Source: a virus. Taken from it: a stretch of DNA of 64,000 bases. A model generated the notes under the pieces. The model was not told the origin of the DNA. It saw only the letters and a list, made by a program, of their open reading frames with translations, and ran no database searches. This document shows positions 34,485 through 43,407 of this stretch, piece by piece. The position numbers and the translations under genes are program-made. Location: IMG/VR virus record IMGVR_UViG_3300017963_000282, positions 1 through 64,000 of that record; one strand, written 5' to 3'. The stretch's first letter is position 1; the number at the start of each line of letters is the position of its first letter.

Positions 34485-35248
34485 TCATCTAATGGAATAT
34501 CTTCAGTAAATTTGGTATCACAATACTTACAGGTATTGATAGTTTGTTTATCCATAGACAAGTCAATGCCGCCCTCTACCTTTTCTGCGGCGCGGAAATA
34601 AGCTAATCTAATTCGTTTTGGAAGGCGTTTAAGGTAGGGAAAAAAGCGGGGTTCTTTGTCTTTTCCAGTATTGATTGAAACTGTTCTCGCAGCCAAATTT
34701 ACAGTCATTTTTTCATTTGGGTGTTGATCCAATAAGTATTTCATTTTCTGTTCCGTATGGCCATCTGCAATTTTAAATGTGATTGCCGTTTCTCCATCTT
34801 TGGCCTCATCATCTGGAAATGAAAAAATATGAGAACGAATCAGGGGATCAGACATTTTCTTTACGGGGAGCTGCGCCAAATCTACTTCAAAATTATTCGT
34901 TTTTTGACAAAATTTATTCCGGCATTTTAGGGCAAATTTAAACATTGAAGAATGGGAAACTTCACGAAGTTTTACTAATGAAAACATACTATCTCCCAAT
35001 GCCATATCCAATACACGTTCTGGAGTCAATTGTAATTTCTTTCCCGATTCCGGATTTATCAACGTACAACAAGCAGCTAAAATATCATGAAAAGCTTGTC
35101 CAGTAATAATTTTCTTTTCATCCGTCAATAAATCTTCTTCCACTCCAGTCATTTCTCGAATCATAACATGAGTATAAAGATGTTTTGCCTCTCCATCAGT
35201 TACCAAAAATCCACATGGCAACTCATAAGTTTCACTGTTCAAATGCAT
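34454..35248 (-). CDS. Tail assembly chaperone, zero-frame product
   Basis: 264 residues. The N-terminus (GFLVTDGEAKHLYTHVMIREMTGVEEDLLTDEK) and the two zinc pairs, CRNKFC near the middle and CKYC near the C-terminus, match the phage T4_baseplate/chaperone-type family located before the tape measure gene. The end (DDPNFFYPESI) contains the frameshift site. It is expected in excess over the extended form and is not a virion component. A terminator-like hairpin lies upstream. Confidence 0.72.
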   Translation of the reverse strand: MHLNSETYELPCGFLVTDGEAKHLYTHVMIREMTGVEEDLLTDEKKIITGQAFHDILAACCTLINPESGKKLQLTPERVLDMALGDSMFSLVKLREVSHSSMFKFALKCRNKFCQKTNNFEVDLAQLPVKKMSDPLIRSHIFSFPDDEAKDGETAITFKIADGHTEQKMKYLLDQHPNEKMTVNLAARTVSINTGKDKEPRFFPYLKRLPKRIRLAYFRAAEKVEGGIDLSMDKQTINTCKYCDTKFTEDIPLDDPNFFYPESI

Positions 35249-35283
35249 TGCATTTTCCTCCTATTGTATACACAAAATGGCCC

Positions 35284-35310
35284 TATCCGGCCCTGATGTC
35301 GAACCGGATA
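35284..35310 (-). terminator. Attenuator-like hairpin after the tube gene
   Basis: TATCCGG pairs with CCGGATA across a 13-nt loop between the tube and chaperone genes. Only a weak T-run follows, so it is more likely a partial terminator or mRNA-stabilising stem that lets tube subunits outnumber downstream products. Confidence 0.45.
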
Positions 35311-35328
35311 AGACCTCTAATACACTGG

Positions 35329-35805
35329 TTAGTTATCCAAATAGATACCTTCATTTACCACCGTAGCAGTTTCAATCGCTACTTCGCTGGCATCTGCACT
35401 CAATGTGCCAATCTCATATTTCTGAACCCAAGCTCGTTCTACTTTCCAGGTTTTGATATCAATTCCAACCATATCCCTTTGAATAACATACATATCAAAG
35501 CGATAAATTGGAGAAGCAACACCAGCTGCCCCCAAAAATGCATCAAAAACACGGGTTTGCAGATTCCAGAGATCGACATCAGAAGTCATTCCCCGTGATA
35601 GCGTAATATCATTGTAATTCGTTAAACCACGCATTTTACGTGGAGTAGACGCATCACAACCTTCACGGTAAGAAACCATATCGGTTTCAGCACCCAATCC
35701 ATCGACTTCCGAAAATCCCGCTGAGGCCACATCGTCGATTTCAACACAAAACCTAAAGGCCATGAGGGGGTCCTCAAGCCTCCTAATTCCTTCTCGTCCG
35801 GCCAT
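35329..35805 (-). CDS. Tail tube protein, gp19 family
   Basis: 158 residues. DPLMAFRFCVEIDDVASAGFSEVDGLGAETDMVSYREG followed by RGLTNYNDITLSRGMTSDVDLWNLQ is the conserved beta-barrel signature of contractile tail tubes (T4 gp19, Afp1/Pvc1). The protein stacks in hexamers inside the sheath. It is located between tail decoration genes and the chaperone/tape measure pair. An attenuator-like hairpin just after it may raise its relative level. Confidence 0.9.
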   Translation of the reverse strand: MAGREGIRRLEDPLMAFRFCVEIDDVASAGFSEVDGLGAETDMVSYREGCDASTPRKMRGLTNYNDITLSRGMTSDVDLWNLQTRVFDAFLGAAGVASPIYRFDMYVIQRDMVGIDIKTWKVERAWVQKYEIGTLSADASEVAIETATVVNEGIYLDN

Positions 35806-35850
35806 TATTAAGCCCTCCTATGTTATCATCTTTTTCTCGTCTAGTCAAAT

Positions 35851-37353
35851 TTACTTAAGACTGCGAAATCGTTTACGTTTTAAGCTATCTAAAGGCCTCT
35901 TATTGATATCCTGGAATGGTCTTGGTTGCTGAGGCCTACCAATTGAAAAATTCACATAATCTTGTACATTTAGAGTTTCAACAAGATTTTTGGCACTATT
36001 GGAATAGGCCAAAACTGAATCAATAACACTTAACGTTTCTATAAAAGCTCTCTGATAGCTTACAGTTCGGGTCATACTATCAGTTATTGATAATGTTTCG
36101 TAAAGAACATTTATTGCTGCTTTCACTAAATCCGAAAAACTCAATGATTCCGACAAATTACGCTCAAAATCGACGTAATGCGTCATAGAATCCGCCACCG
36201 ATAATGCCTCTGCAAGTGCCCTATTAAACCCATGGATATATGCCAAACTATCGGAAACTGAAAGTGTTTCAGGTGGAGCTGTCAAATAGTACGTGGTCTC
36301 ATCAGAAACACCAGGATACCGCAGCTCACTAAACAACGTTTGTGGAATATCACTCAGTCTTAATTTAGCAGCCGCTAAAGCTGCGGGATGTGACAATTCC
36401 TCAATAAATGTCTCGACATACATATATTGGTTGTTATCTATGAAAATTTCACCCACTTCTGGCACAGCCCATTGAAATGTCAATTGTGTAGGAATAGTGG
36501 AAGGTGTAAATGGAGTGGATGTCTTTGTTGGACCAATTTGTTGAACTTTGGCTACTCCGCCGGCATCAGCTGTAACCACAAAAAGACTAACATGGGCCTT
36601 CACTTGACCTGTATTATGGGTATCCTGAACAATTAACTTTACATCCCAGGTACCTCTTAAAAACACTCCTTGGGGCGAATTATCAAATAAAAAACCTTGG
36701 GAGCCAACATCAGTAGGCACGGAGCCTAAATCCACTTGATTGGGGGAACCTGGCGTAGTGCCGGGCACATAACGTAAAATTCTTAAATCCCCACTTATTG
36801 GACGCTCTGAAGCGGCGATTTCACCAGAATCAGGAATTTCCTCCAATTGCCGTACTTGAGTATTTCCCGTTACAACAGTGCTTTGATCGGCCCGAAAGAA
36901 AAGTCCTTTTGAAGCCCCAGTGCGGGCAGTTAGAGTCAAAATTTCCAATAAAGCTCTAGTAAAATCACCTTGAATATCTACGGAATCGGCAAAAGATAAT
37001 GTTTCCGCTAATGGTTGATCTATATTTAATCCAAATAAACTATAAAATTCTTTACCGGCAACATCATATACTTGCAGGGCTCCGCCGCTAAGCTCACCAA
37101 TTACATCAAATTTTTGGAATTTATAGAAACTACCCCTTCCCTCCGGAGGAAATTCTTGCACTATCTGAGGAATTGCACTAAATGGTCCAGCAGTATCAAA
37201 CTTTTGAATCTGTTGATTAGAATTTGCTCCAATTATATTAGTTTGGGAAAAAATAGCTTTAACAGACATCGCACCAAGACTTAACGAGGATTTAGATAAT
37301 AAAAAATCCTGTACAGTTAAATCTTCTTGTAATGTACGAGTATAACTTGCCAT
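35851..37353 (-). CDS. Repetitive virion protein (ETLSVxDS repeats)
   Basis: 500 residues. At least six copies of a repeat of about 25-30 residues, of the form (A/I)L-x-E-(T/A)LSV-x-DS-(M/L/V), are visible (LAETLSFADSV, PPETLSVSDSL, LAEALSVADSM, LSESLSFSDLV, LYETLSITDSM, FIETLSVIDSV, LVETLNVQDYV). The middle holds beta-rich domains. The C-terminus is basic and Pro/Arg-rich. Located between the tube and two fibre-like paralogs; probably a tail-surface or decoration protein. Family unknown. Confidence 0.6.
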   Translation of the reverse strand: MASYTRTLQEDLTVQDFLLSKSSLSLGAMSVKAIFSQTNIIGANSNQQIQKFDTAGPFSAIPQIVQEFPPEGRGSFYKFQKFDVIGELSGGALQVYDVAGKEFYSLFGLNIDQPLAETLSFADSVDIQGDFTRALLEILTLTARTGASKGLFFRADQSTVVTGNTQVRQLEEIPDSGEIAASERPISGDLRILRYVPGTTPGSPNQVDLGSVPTDVGSQGFLFDNSPQGVFLRGTWDVKLIVQDTHNTGQVKAHVSLFVVTADAGGVAKVQQIGPTKTSTPFTPSTIPTQLTFQWAVPEVGEIFIDNNQYMYVETFIEELSHPAALAAAKLRLSDIPQTLFSELRYPGVSDETTYYLTAPPETLSVSDSLAYIHGFNRALAEALSVADSMTHYVDFERNLSESLSFSDLVKAAINVLYETLSITDSMTRTVSYQRAFIETLSVIDSVLAYSNSAKNLVETLNVQDYVNFSIGRPQQPRPFQDINKRPLDSLKRKRFRSLK

Positions 37354-37358
37354 TCATC

Positions 37359-39113
37359 TTAATCGGATAGATCAGCCTTAAATTTGACTGAAATAAAATT
37401 TCTAATTTGATCGGATACTTGTAAGGAGGCGGGGAGCGTAATTCTAACTTGACCTGAATTTTGTGTCACTCCACCACCGGGCCAGGCTCCAAAACCTCCG
37501 CCAGTATCTACCTCAAACTGGGCAGCATCATCTACTGAATTGATGCTATCCGAAATAATTCGAATATCAATTTCTCCAAATGTTCGTAATCCAGAGACTT
37601 CAATCACACCTCCGGGAGCATTAGTATCATTAACAGCATCCGTTAATACAAATCTCCAATATCGAGCACGTATATTTATATCTGGTCCAGAAGGAATATC
37701 AGTTGGTAAATTTCCAGGAATTGCTGCACCCAGACCGATTAAATCAACTGGATAATCTGAATATTCTAATGTACCCTGTAATAAACTAGCACCGGAAAAT
37801 GGACTCGTATTTGAATATATATCTACGTTTGTTACTTCACTATATGAATCAGAAATAACTTTAGATTGAATAGCAAATGATTTAACCGTATATGTTTTTC
37901 CCAGATCCACATCTAAAATTACTGGAAAATTTACGGTTTGTTCAAAAGATAAATAATCATTTTGGCTACTTCCATATGCATATCCATCAAAAGAAGCGGA
38001 ATTTCCGTTCTTGATAAGATTATAATTATTATCTGCATTATAATTATGTTGTGCCGGTGTAAATTGTAAGTCTCGTAAAGCAGATAATCCCGCATTGGCT
38101 AATATGGAAGATCCACCAATCTCCAAAATACATTCCAAATCATCATCTTCTGACACAGTTCCAGTCTGACCCGCAGCTCCACCATCAACATCAAATCCGA
38201 TAGTATCCCCAGTAGTCACGCTGTTTGCTGCCACAAATGCCTTTTTAATAGTCATTCTATAAAAACTGGCCACACTATTTGATGGGATTTCGACATAATA
38301 ATCCCCAGTAGTTCCCCCTGAGCGATCCGGGATGCCAGTATCTTCGGTCATAGCCACTGGACCAGTTTTAACACTAGCCGGGTCCCAAACAACATTTGAT
38401 AGTCCAGTGATACCTGGTGCATGAGCAGATAAATCCACATAAAGCAATGAGTCGGGAATATCAACTATAATTTCCTGAGCAGCATTGATTGTCCCACCCA
38501 TTCCGGGTTGATAAATATCCGGAGCTTCTGGTAATGAAGAATCGGCATACATTTGAAGATTATTAACATAAGAAGTAAGCGCACCACCACCGGAATTAGT
38601 ATTTCCTATTTCTAAATCCCCAACAAAAGATCGTGCCGGCAAAACGAGAGTCAACATATTATCTAAATACAATTGCACATCAAAGGTGCTTCTAATGATT
38701 TTAATTTCGGCTACGCCACTAAAAATTGCAGAACTAATTCGGACAATATGTTTATTTAAACTATCATAACAACTAACATAATTACATCCCCGCCAACCTT
38801 CTTCCTCTTCATGATACACATAACTAGTACCTGTTCTATTACAAACAAAATAATATCCAAATGCGCGAATATAAAATAAATGCCAAAAACTAAATGGATA
38901 TGCTGTTGGAAAGGGATCAGCGTCAATAATAATTATACCACTCGTTTTAATAGAGTCAGCTTTGGTAAGAGCTTGTTTATCATTATAGGAAGCTTGAATC
39001 TCTACCCTATCATCAGTGCCATTATATGTAACACCACTCGTAATTTTATAAGCCGGATCACTGGTTGGATCGGTAGAAAAATCATCATTCCATTTTGGTA
39101 AAGGAACGCCCAT
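37359..39113 (-). CDS. Lectin/discoidin-like surface protein, copy A
   Basis: 584 residues. The N-terminal 200 residues resemble a concanavalin-like lectin domain (KWNDDFSTDPTSDPAYKITSG start; IIRSTFDVQLYLDNMLTLVLP end). The middle carries an Ig-like domain (IIVDIPDSLLYVDLSAHAPGI...VVWDPASVKTGPVAMTEDTG). The later part looks like an F5/8-type C discoidin domain (SFAIQSKV...VDIYSNTSPFSGASLLQG). It is a clear paralog of the next gene. Likely binds host or environmental polysaccharide. Confidence 0.6.
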   Translation of the reverse strand: MGVPLPKWNDDFSTDPTSDPAYKITSGVTYNGTDDRVEIQASYNDKQALTKADSIKTSGIIIIDADPFPTAYPFSFWHLFYIRAFGYYFVCNRTGTSYVYHEEEEGWRGCNYVSCYDSLNKHIVRISSAIFSGVAEIKIIRSTFDVQLYLDNMLTLVLPARSFVGDLEIGNTNSGGGALTSYVNNLQMYADSSLPEAPDIYQPGMGGTINAAQEIIVDIPDSLLYVDLSAHAPGITGLSNVVWDPASVKTGPVAMTEDTGIPDRSGGTTGDYYVEIPSNSVASFYRMTIKKAFVAANSVTTGDTIGFDVDGGAAGQTGTVSEDDDLECILEIGGSSILANAGLSALRDLQFTPAQHNYNADNNYNLIKNGNSASFDGYAYGSSQNDYLSFEQTVNFPVILDVDLGKTYTVKSFAIQSKVISDSYSEVTNVDIYSNTSPFSGASLLQGTLEYSDYPVDLIGLGAAIPGNLPTDIPSGPDINIRARYWRFVLTDAVNDTNAPGGVIEVSGLRTFGEIDIRIISDSINSVDDAAQFEVDTGGGFGAWPGGGVTQNSGQVRITLPASLQVSDQIRNFISVKFKADLSD

Positions 39114-39123
39114 TTATTTATCC

Positions 39124-40890
39124 TTAATCGGTTATATCAGGTTTAAATTTAATACTAAAGAAATTATTTGCTTCCCCAGAAGCTACTTCCATATTTGTTG
39201 GCAAGGTAATTCTAACTTTACCATCCCCTTGGGTAACTCCGGCGCCCGGAAATGCACCAAATCCTCCGCCAATGGCGGGTTCATGTTCAAATTGAGCATT
39301 ATCATTTACGGAATCTATTTCTAAAATATTGGTACCAAAGAAATATAATTGATTAAAACAATATACTGTTGGTTGATCCCCATACAATATATTATCATTA
39401 TTAACTACTAATCTAAGATATCGAGTAGTAAGCGAAAATTCGGGGACTAATCCAGATAAATATGGCCCCAATGTGGTAACACCCGAATGTTGAGCATTTA
39501 CTGGATGATTGTCTACTTCTAAAGTACCCTGAGCCAAACTAGAGCCTACAAAAGGTACCGTATTAGAATAAATATCCATGCTAGTAATAGTACCCCCCAC
39601 TAAACTACCATTTCGTGGGCCTTTTAAATTAGTCAAATTCCAAATTGTACCCAAATCAATATCAATAATAATTGGTAATGAATGTCCACTAGTATATTGA
39701 ACCTGAGTACTACCATACTGATCGTCAAACAGATTAGCAAGTGGCCGCCCGGTAATATATGGATTATTGCCATCAGCATTTATATTGTGTAGAGCAAAAT
39801 TGTCAGCGTTAGGTAGAATAAGATTATTGGAAGGTCTTTCATCTATGTAATTCTGTAATCCGCTGGTGCCAAAATTAAAACCATCATTGAAAGACTGGAA
39901 TCTGGATTTATCTACATAGCAATGTAAATCATCTTCTTCCTTAACTAAAGCTGTCTGTCCGGCAGGACCACCTACCACATCAAATCCAATGGTGTCGCCA
40001 ACAGCTACACTATTGGTACTCACAAAAGATTCTTTGATAACTAACCGATAATCTGATGCGACTTCCCGATTTGGGATTTCCATATAATAATCACCAGTGG
40101 TATCACCTGCCCTATCTGGAACACCAGAATTTTCAGACATTGCCACTGGTCCCGCTTTTAAACTGGCCGGGTCCCAAACAACATTGGTCAATCCTTCAAT
40201 CTGCCCAGCATATGAACCCAAATCTAAATAGAGGCGCGATTCAGGAATATCTACAATAATTGGCCCATCCACGTCCGTTAGCCCGCTTCCAATTCCAGGC
40301 TCTACCAATGTTGGAATTTTAGGCAAGGAGGCATCCGATTTAATATTTAATGAATGTAAAGCATAGGCGTGGGCAGCCCAAAATCTTCCATAGATAGCCA
40401 CATCTCTAACTGCCACCACATGGGGTAAAGTTCCCTTATAAAAATTATCTAAATAAATATCCACGCCATTTGGTGTAGATACCATTCGCAATACATGCCT
40501 GCCTGTCGAAGATTCCCCAAAACTGGCCATGGCATCTGCCCTGGGTGTGCTCCCATCAAAAGAATCTGGATCTTTTTCTTCAGTCCAAGCTCCAAATACA
40601 CTATAATGATTAGATCCTACTCCTGTAACACCGTATCCAATCAAATATCCAAAAGCCCTAAACGCCATGTATTCATCTGGGTAAACACTTGGATCATTAT
40701 TCCAATAAAAGTCAAATTCGGCTATTCCAAATGAATTATTACTATTTAATAATGTAATAGTCCCCAATCCAGATGTGGTATGTTCCATACTATCATCAGT
40801 ACCATTGTATGTCCAGCTATCTATATCATAAGCTGGATCACTAGTTGGATCAGTAGAAAAATCATCATACCATCGTGGTAGTATAGACAT
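39124..40890 (-). CDS. Lectin/discoidin-like surface protein, copy B
   Basis: 588 residues, same domain order as the neighbouring 37359-39113 protein. Near-identical blocks include WYDDFSTDPTSDPAYDI, GLTNVVWDPASLKAGPVAM, DRAGDTTGDYYMEIPN and MDIYSNTVPFVGSSLAQGTL. The two copies have diverged strongly elsewhere, so the duplication is old or under diversifying pressure. Separated from an HNH gene by 11 bp. No catalytic motif; glycan binding is inferred from fold resemblance. Confidence 0.6.
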   Translation of the reverse strand: MSILPRWYDDFSTDPTSDPAYDIDSWTYNGTDDSMEHTTSGLGTITLLNSNNSFGIAEFDFYWNNDPSVYPDEYMAFRAFGYLIGYGVTGVGSNHYSVFGAWTEEKDPDSFDGSTPRADAMASFGESSTGRHVLRMVSTPNGVDIYLDNFYKGTLPHVVAVRDVAIYGRFWAAHAYALHSLNIKSDASLPKIPTLVEPGIGSGLTDVDGPIIVDIPESRLYLDLGSYAGQIEGLTNVVWDPASLKAGPVAMSENSGVPDRAGDTTGDYYMEIPNREVASDYRLVIKESFVSTNSVAVGDTIGFDVVGGPAGQTALVKEEDDLHCYVDKSRFQSFNDGFNFGTSGLQNYIDERPSNNLILPNADNFALHNINADGNNPYITGRPLANLFDDQYGSTQVQYTSGHSLPIIIDIDLGTIWNLTNLKGPRNGSLVGGTITSMDIYSNTVPFVGSSLAQGTLEVDNHPVNAQHSGVTTLGPYLSGLVPEFSLTTRYLRLVVNNDNILYGDQPTVYCFNQLYFFGTNILEIDSVNDNAQFEHEPAIGGGFGAFPGAGVTQGDGKVRITLPTNMEVASGEANNFFSIKFKPDITD

Positions 40891-40901
40891 TTATTAAACT
40901 C

Positions 40902-41597
40902 CTATGAGTTTATTGGATTTGAGATAAAATGGTTGGATTTACGTCGATTCTCTGAAATGGGTAAGTATTGTAGATTCCAAGGAACATGAAGCCCTTGAAC
41001 ATCAGGATGGGTTAAAGGAATGATATGGTCAATCTCACAGCTGGAAGGACAATTCTTATAGAATTCTTCAATTGCTTTTAAATCGATCCATTGAGGAGTA
41101 GCTTGTTTTAAAGAAGCTCGTCTTTTAGCTGCATGAAATCTTCGATTCACGGGATTTTCTTTTGCCCACTTCAAAAATTTGGCAATTTCTATTTCTCGAT
41201 TTTTCTGATAATATTGCCGTCTACGAGTTAATTCTCTACTATGATTTTTTTGATAATAATCTTTAAATTTTTGATTTTCTTGAGCTTTATGGGCATAATA
41301 ATATCTTTTTCGCTGTTTACGCGCCTGGGCTTTACCTTTTTCCGAAGTTCGATATCTTCGTTCATACTCCGGATTTTTGGCCCGATACGCACGCATGTCA
41401 GCAGTATGTTTAGCTCGATTATTTTGTCGATATGTTTGAATTTTCTCTAAATTTTTATTTGCCCATTTTTTAGTATTTAAACGACGACACATTTTACATT
41501 GATGTGTAAATCCATCTTTCGTATATTTATCTTTACTAAATTCTGATAAAAATTTTATCACACTACATTTAGTACACGACTTTTTCACATTTTTCAA
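40902..41597 (-). CDS. Free-standing HNH homing endonuclease
   Basis: 231 residues. N-terminal zinc pairs (CTKC, CKMC) precede a long Arg/Lys/Tyr-rich helix (about 40-150) for DNA binding. The C-terminal HNH core is CEIDHIIPLTHPDVQGLHVPWNLQYLPISENRRKSN. It sits as an isolated gene between virion genes, the usual place for mobile homing nucleases. It is unrelated in sequence to the HNH protein in the recombination block. Confidence 0.85.
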   Translation of the reverse strand: MKNVKKSCTKCSVIKFLSEFSKDKYTKDGFTHQCKMCRRLNTKKWANKNLEKIQTYRQNNRAKHTADMRAYRAKNPEYERRYRTSEKGKAQARKQRKRYYYAHKAQENQKFKDYYQKNHSRELTRRRQYYQKNREIEIAKFLKWAKENPVNRRFHAAKRRASLKQATPQWIDLKAIEEFYKNCPSSCEIDHIIPLTHPDVQGLHVPWNLQYLPISENRRKSNHFISNPINS

Positions 41598-41621
41598 AAA
41601 CCGTTAAGTATATGAAATCGT

Positions 41622-42095
41622 TTAAAAATTCACTGTCCACGTAACGGTAAGTGAATCTGATGCATTAACATTGGCAATCGTCGCAAACAATGCTTCAAAA
41701 GCCATGGTTCCGGAGGGAGGGGGTCCAGCAGCATTAAAAAGTGCGGATTTAGCAACTGCATGAGGTCCGCCCGTAACGCTAAATATTTTTTCAATCGAAT
41801 AACTTCTAACAGCTGTGGTATGTGAGTAGGTTCCGGACGCTCTTGATAAACCATCTACCGTTAATTCGCTTGTGAGAGTGGTGTCTGTTGCAAGAGGTGT
41901 GGCGGTATCCGTGCTGACAGCCACATAGTTAGCTGGAGATCCGGATGCATTTCCGAGCGCGTCAGCTAACCAATCAATACCGGCATTGGTAATAATGTTG
42001 GTAGTTTCAACAATTTCCTTTATGCGACCATTCTTATCACGTACTGTAAACGCAACATGGTTTTGAAGAGGACTTCTAAGTTCTTCAGAGAACAT
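41622..42095 (-). CDS. Virion protein of the TNIITNAG type, 157 aa
   Basis: The start VAFTVRDKNGRIKEIVETTNIITNAGIDWLADALG is a recurrent phage structural motif. The rest is Ala/Thr/Ser-rich beta structure (AVSTDTATPLATDTTLTSEL). Such proteins are usually tail or head decoration components. It lies between the sheath and the HNH gene. Confidence 0.6.
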   Translation of the reverse strand: MFSEELRSPLQNHVAFTVRDKNGRIKEIVETTNIITNAGIDWLADALGNASGSPANYVAVSTDTATPLATDTTLTSELTVDGLSRASGTYSHTTAVRSYSIEKIFSVTGGPHAVAKSALFNAAGPPPSGTMAFEALFATIANVNASDSLTVTWTVNF

Positions 42096-42114
42096 TTATG
42101 TAATCTCCTTTAAA

Positions 42115-43407
42115 TTATAGTAAGCCGGCTGCGGCCAATTCTTCATTGATAGCTCGTTGGTCTACCTCAAAAGTAAGATCAATAAATTCAGCAGGATATA
42201 GAGGAGCCATACCAACTCTAACCACTAACCGTCCAGTTCGTCGTAAAGTTGGAGGATTGTTAGATTCATCTACAATCACAAAAAAGGCATCAGCTGGTTG
42301 TTCTCCAAAAAGACCTCCATCTTGCCATAACAATTTCAGAAAAGCATTGATGCTGGCCCGGATGGCTCTCCAGGTAGCCGGTCCGTTTGGTTCATGTTTT
42401 GCAAATTTAATACCTTCTTGAATAGATTCTTCAGCAAAAAGGAATAATCGGCGGATTGGGATAGAACTCCAAGATGAGGATAATTGCCCTAATGTGCGAC
42501 CCCCATCAATATAAATGCCAATTCCAGCTTCATCTACAATCGGATTGATTCGTGCCGGATATAGGGCATCCCGTTCTCCCCGAGACGTATTGTAAACAAC
42601 GCCCAAGGCTCCAAATAATTTACCATCATTGATTCCCGCAGGAGATTTCCAAACACCCCGTTTAAAATCAGTCCTAGCATACGCGCCAGCGGCAAAACCA
42701 GAAGGAGGAACAGCTGTTCTAGCACCCGTTTGGGGATGGGAAACAATGATCCAGTAATCATAAATTGCCCCATAAGTAGAATTTAGTGCGGCTTCATCGC
42801 GGATAAAATCCAAGAGATCCTGCGGTCTTTCACTCTTGTTGTCCCCGGTGGAATCCAGAATCGCAATCAAATCAGCCCTAGATTCACAGTAATTCAGCAT
42901 AGCTTGCAAAACAGCTTCAGTATTGATTCCAGGAACACATAAAATATTCACATCATCAATCGCGTCAAAGGCGTATAATCCGGTTTGACCTGCTGAAGTA
43001 CCAATATAATCCTGATCGCCAACTCCGGTTACATCATAAGCTCCACCAGAAAGTGCCGTCAAAATGATTGCGCGAGGTCTATCATTGGGGGCGGTAGAAC
43101 CCGAATTTTGATCGGCCACAGTAATATATTCAGACTTTGGATCATCTGTCGTGCCAACAATTGTTTCCACATAGCGGGCATCAGATGTATCCATAGTTAG
43201 ATTATCATAAATTTCAACCACATTGCCCGCATAAGAAACCAACATGCTGAAATACTTAGATTGTGGTAAAACGTGTTCAGCAGTAGGATAATCAGATGCA
43301 TAATTGGTGGTAATGCGAGCTCGGAGCCAATAGAATGTTTCCGTATTGACCGAATTCTTTGCCCAATCAGTGGGCATATCAAAACCAATGATTCCGCTAG
43401 CTTGCAT
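42115..43407 (-). CDS. Tail sheath protein, C-terminal part (downstream of a frameshift)
   Basis: This frame holds the conserved sheath C-terminal half: PRAIILTALSGG, DVNILCVPGI, YDYWIIVSHPQTG, PSGFAAGAYARTDFKRGVWKSPAG, RINPIVDEAGIGIYIDGGRTLG and FEVDQRAINEELAAAGLL. The first ATG is at 43407, but the frame is open to 43440, where a TAG precedes it. There is no ribosome site. Joining it to the 43197-44561 frame restores a single sheath protein of about 815 residues. See the findings for the break. Confidence 0.85.
   Translation of the reverse strand: MQASGIIGFDMPTDWAKNSVNTETFYWLRARITTNYASDYPTAEHVLPQSKYFSMLVSYAGNVVEIYDNLTMDTSDARYVETIVGTTDDPKSEYITVADQNSGSTAPNDRPRAIILTALSGGAYDVTGVGDQDYIGTSAGQTGLYAFDAIDDVNILCVPGINTEAVLQAMLNYCESRADLIAILDSTGDNKSERPQDLLDFIRDEAALNSTYGAIYDYWIIVSHPQTGARTAVPPSGFAAGAYARTDFKRGVWKSPAGINDGKLFGALGVVYNTSRGERDALYPARINPIVDEAGIGIYIDGGRTLGQLSSSWSSIPIRRLFLFAEESIQEGIKFAKHEPNGPATWRAIRASINAFLKLLWQDGGLFGEQPADAFFVIVDESNNPPTLRRTGRLVVRVGMAPLYPAEFIDLTFEVDQRAINEELAAAGLL

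Noticed and set aside
42534-42773. 79-residue minus ORF inside the sheath gene
   Set aside because: Shadow frame within a strongly conserved sheath segment.
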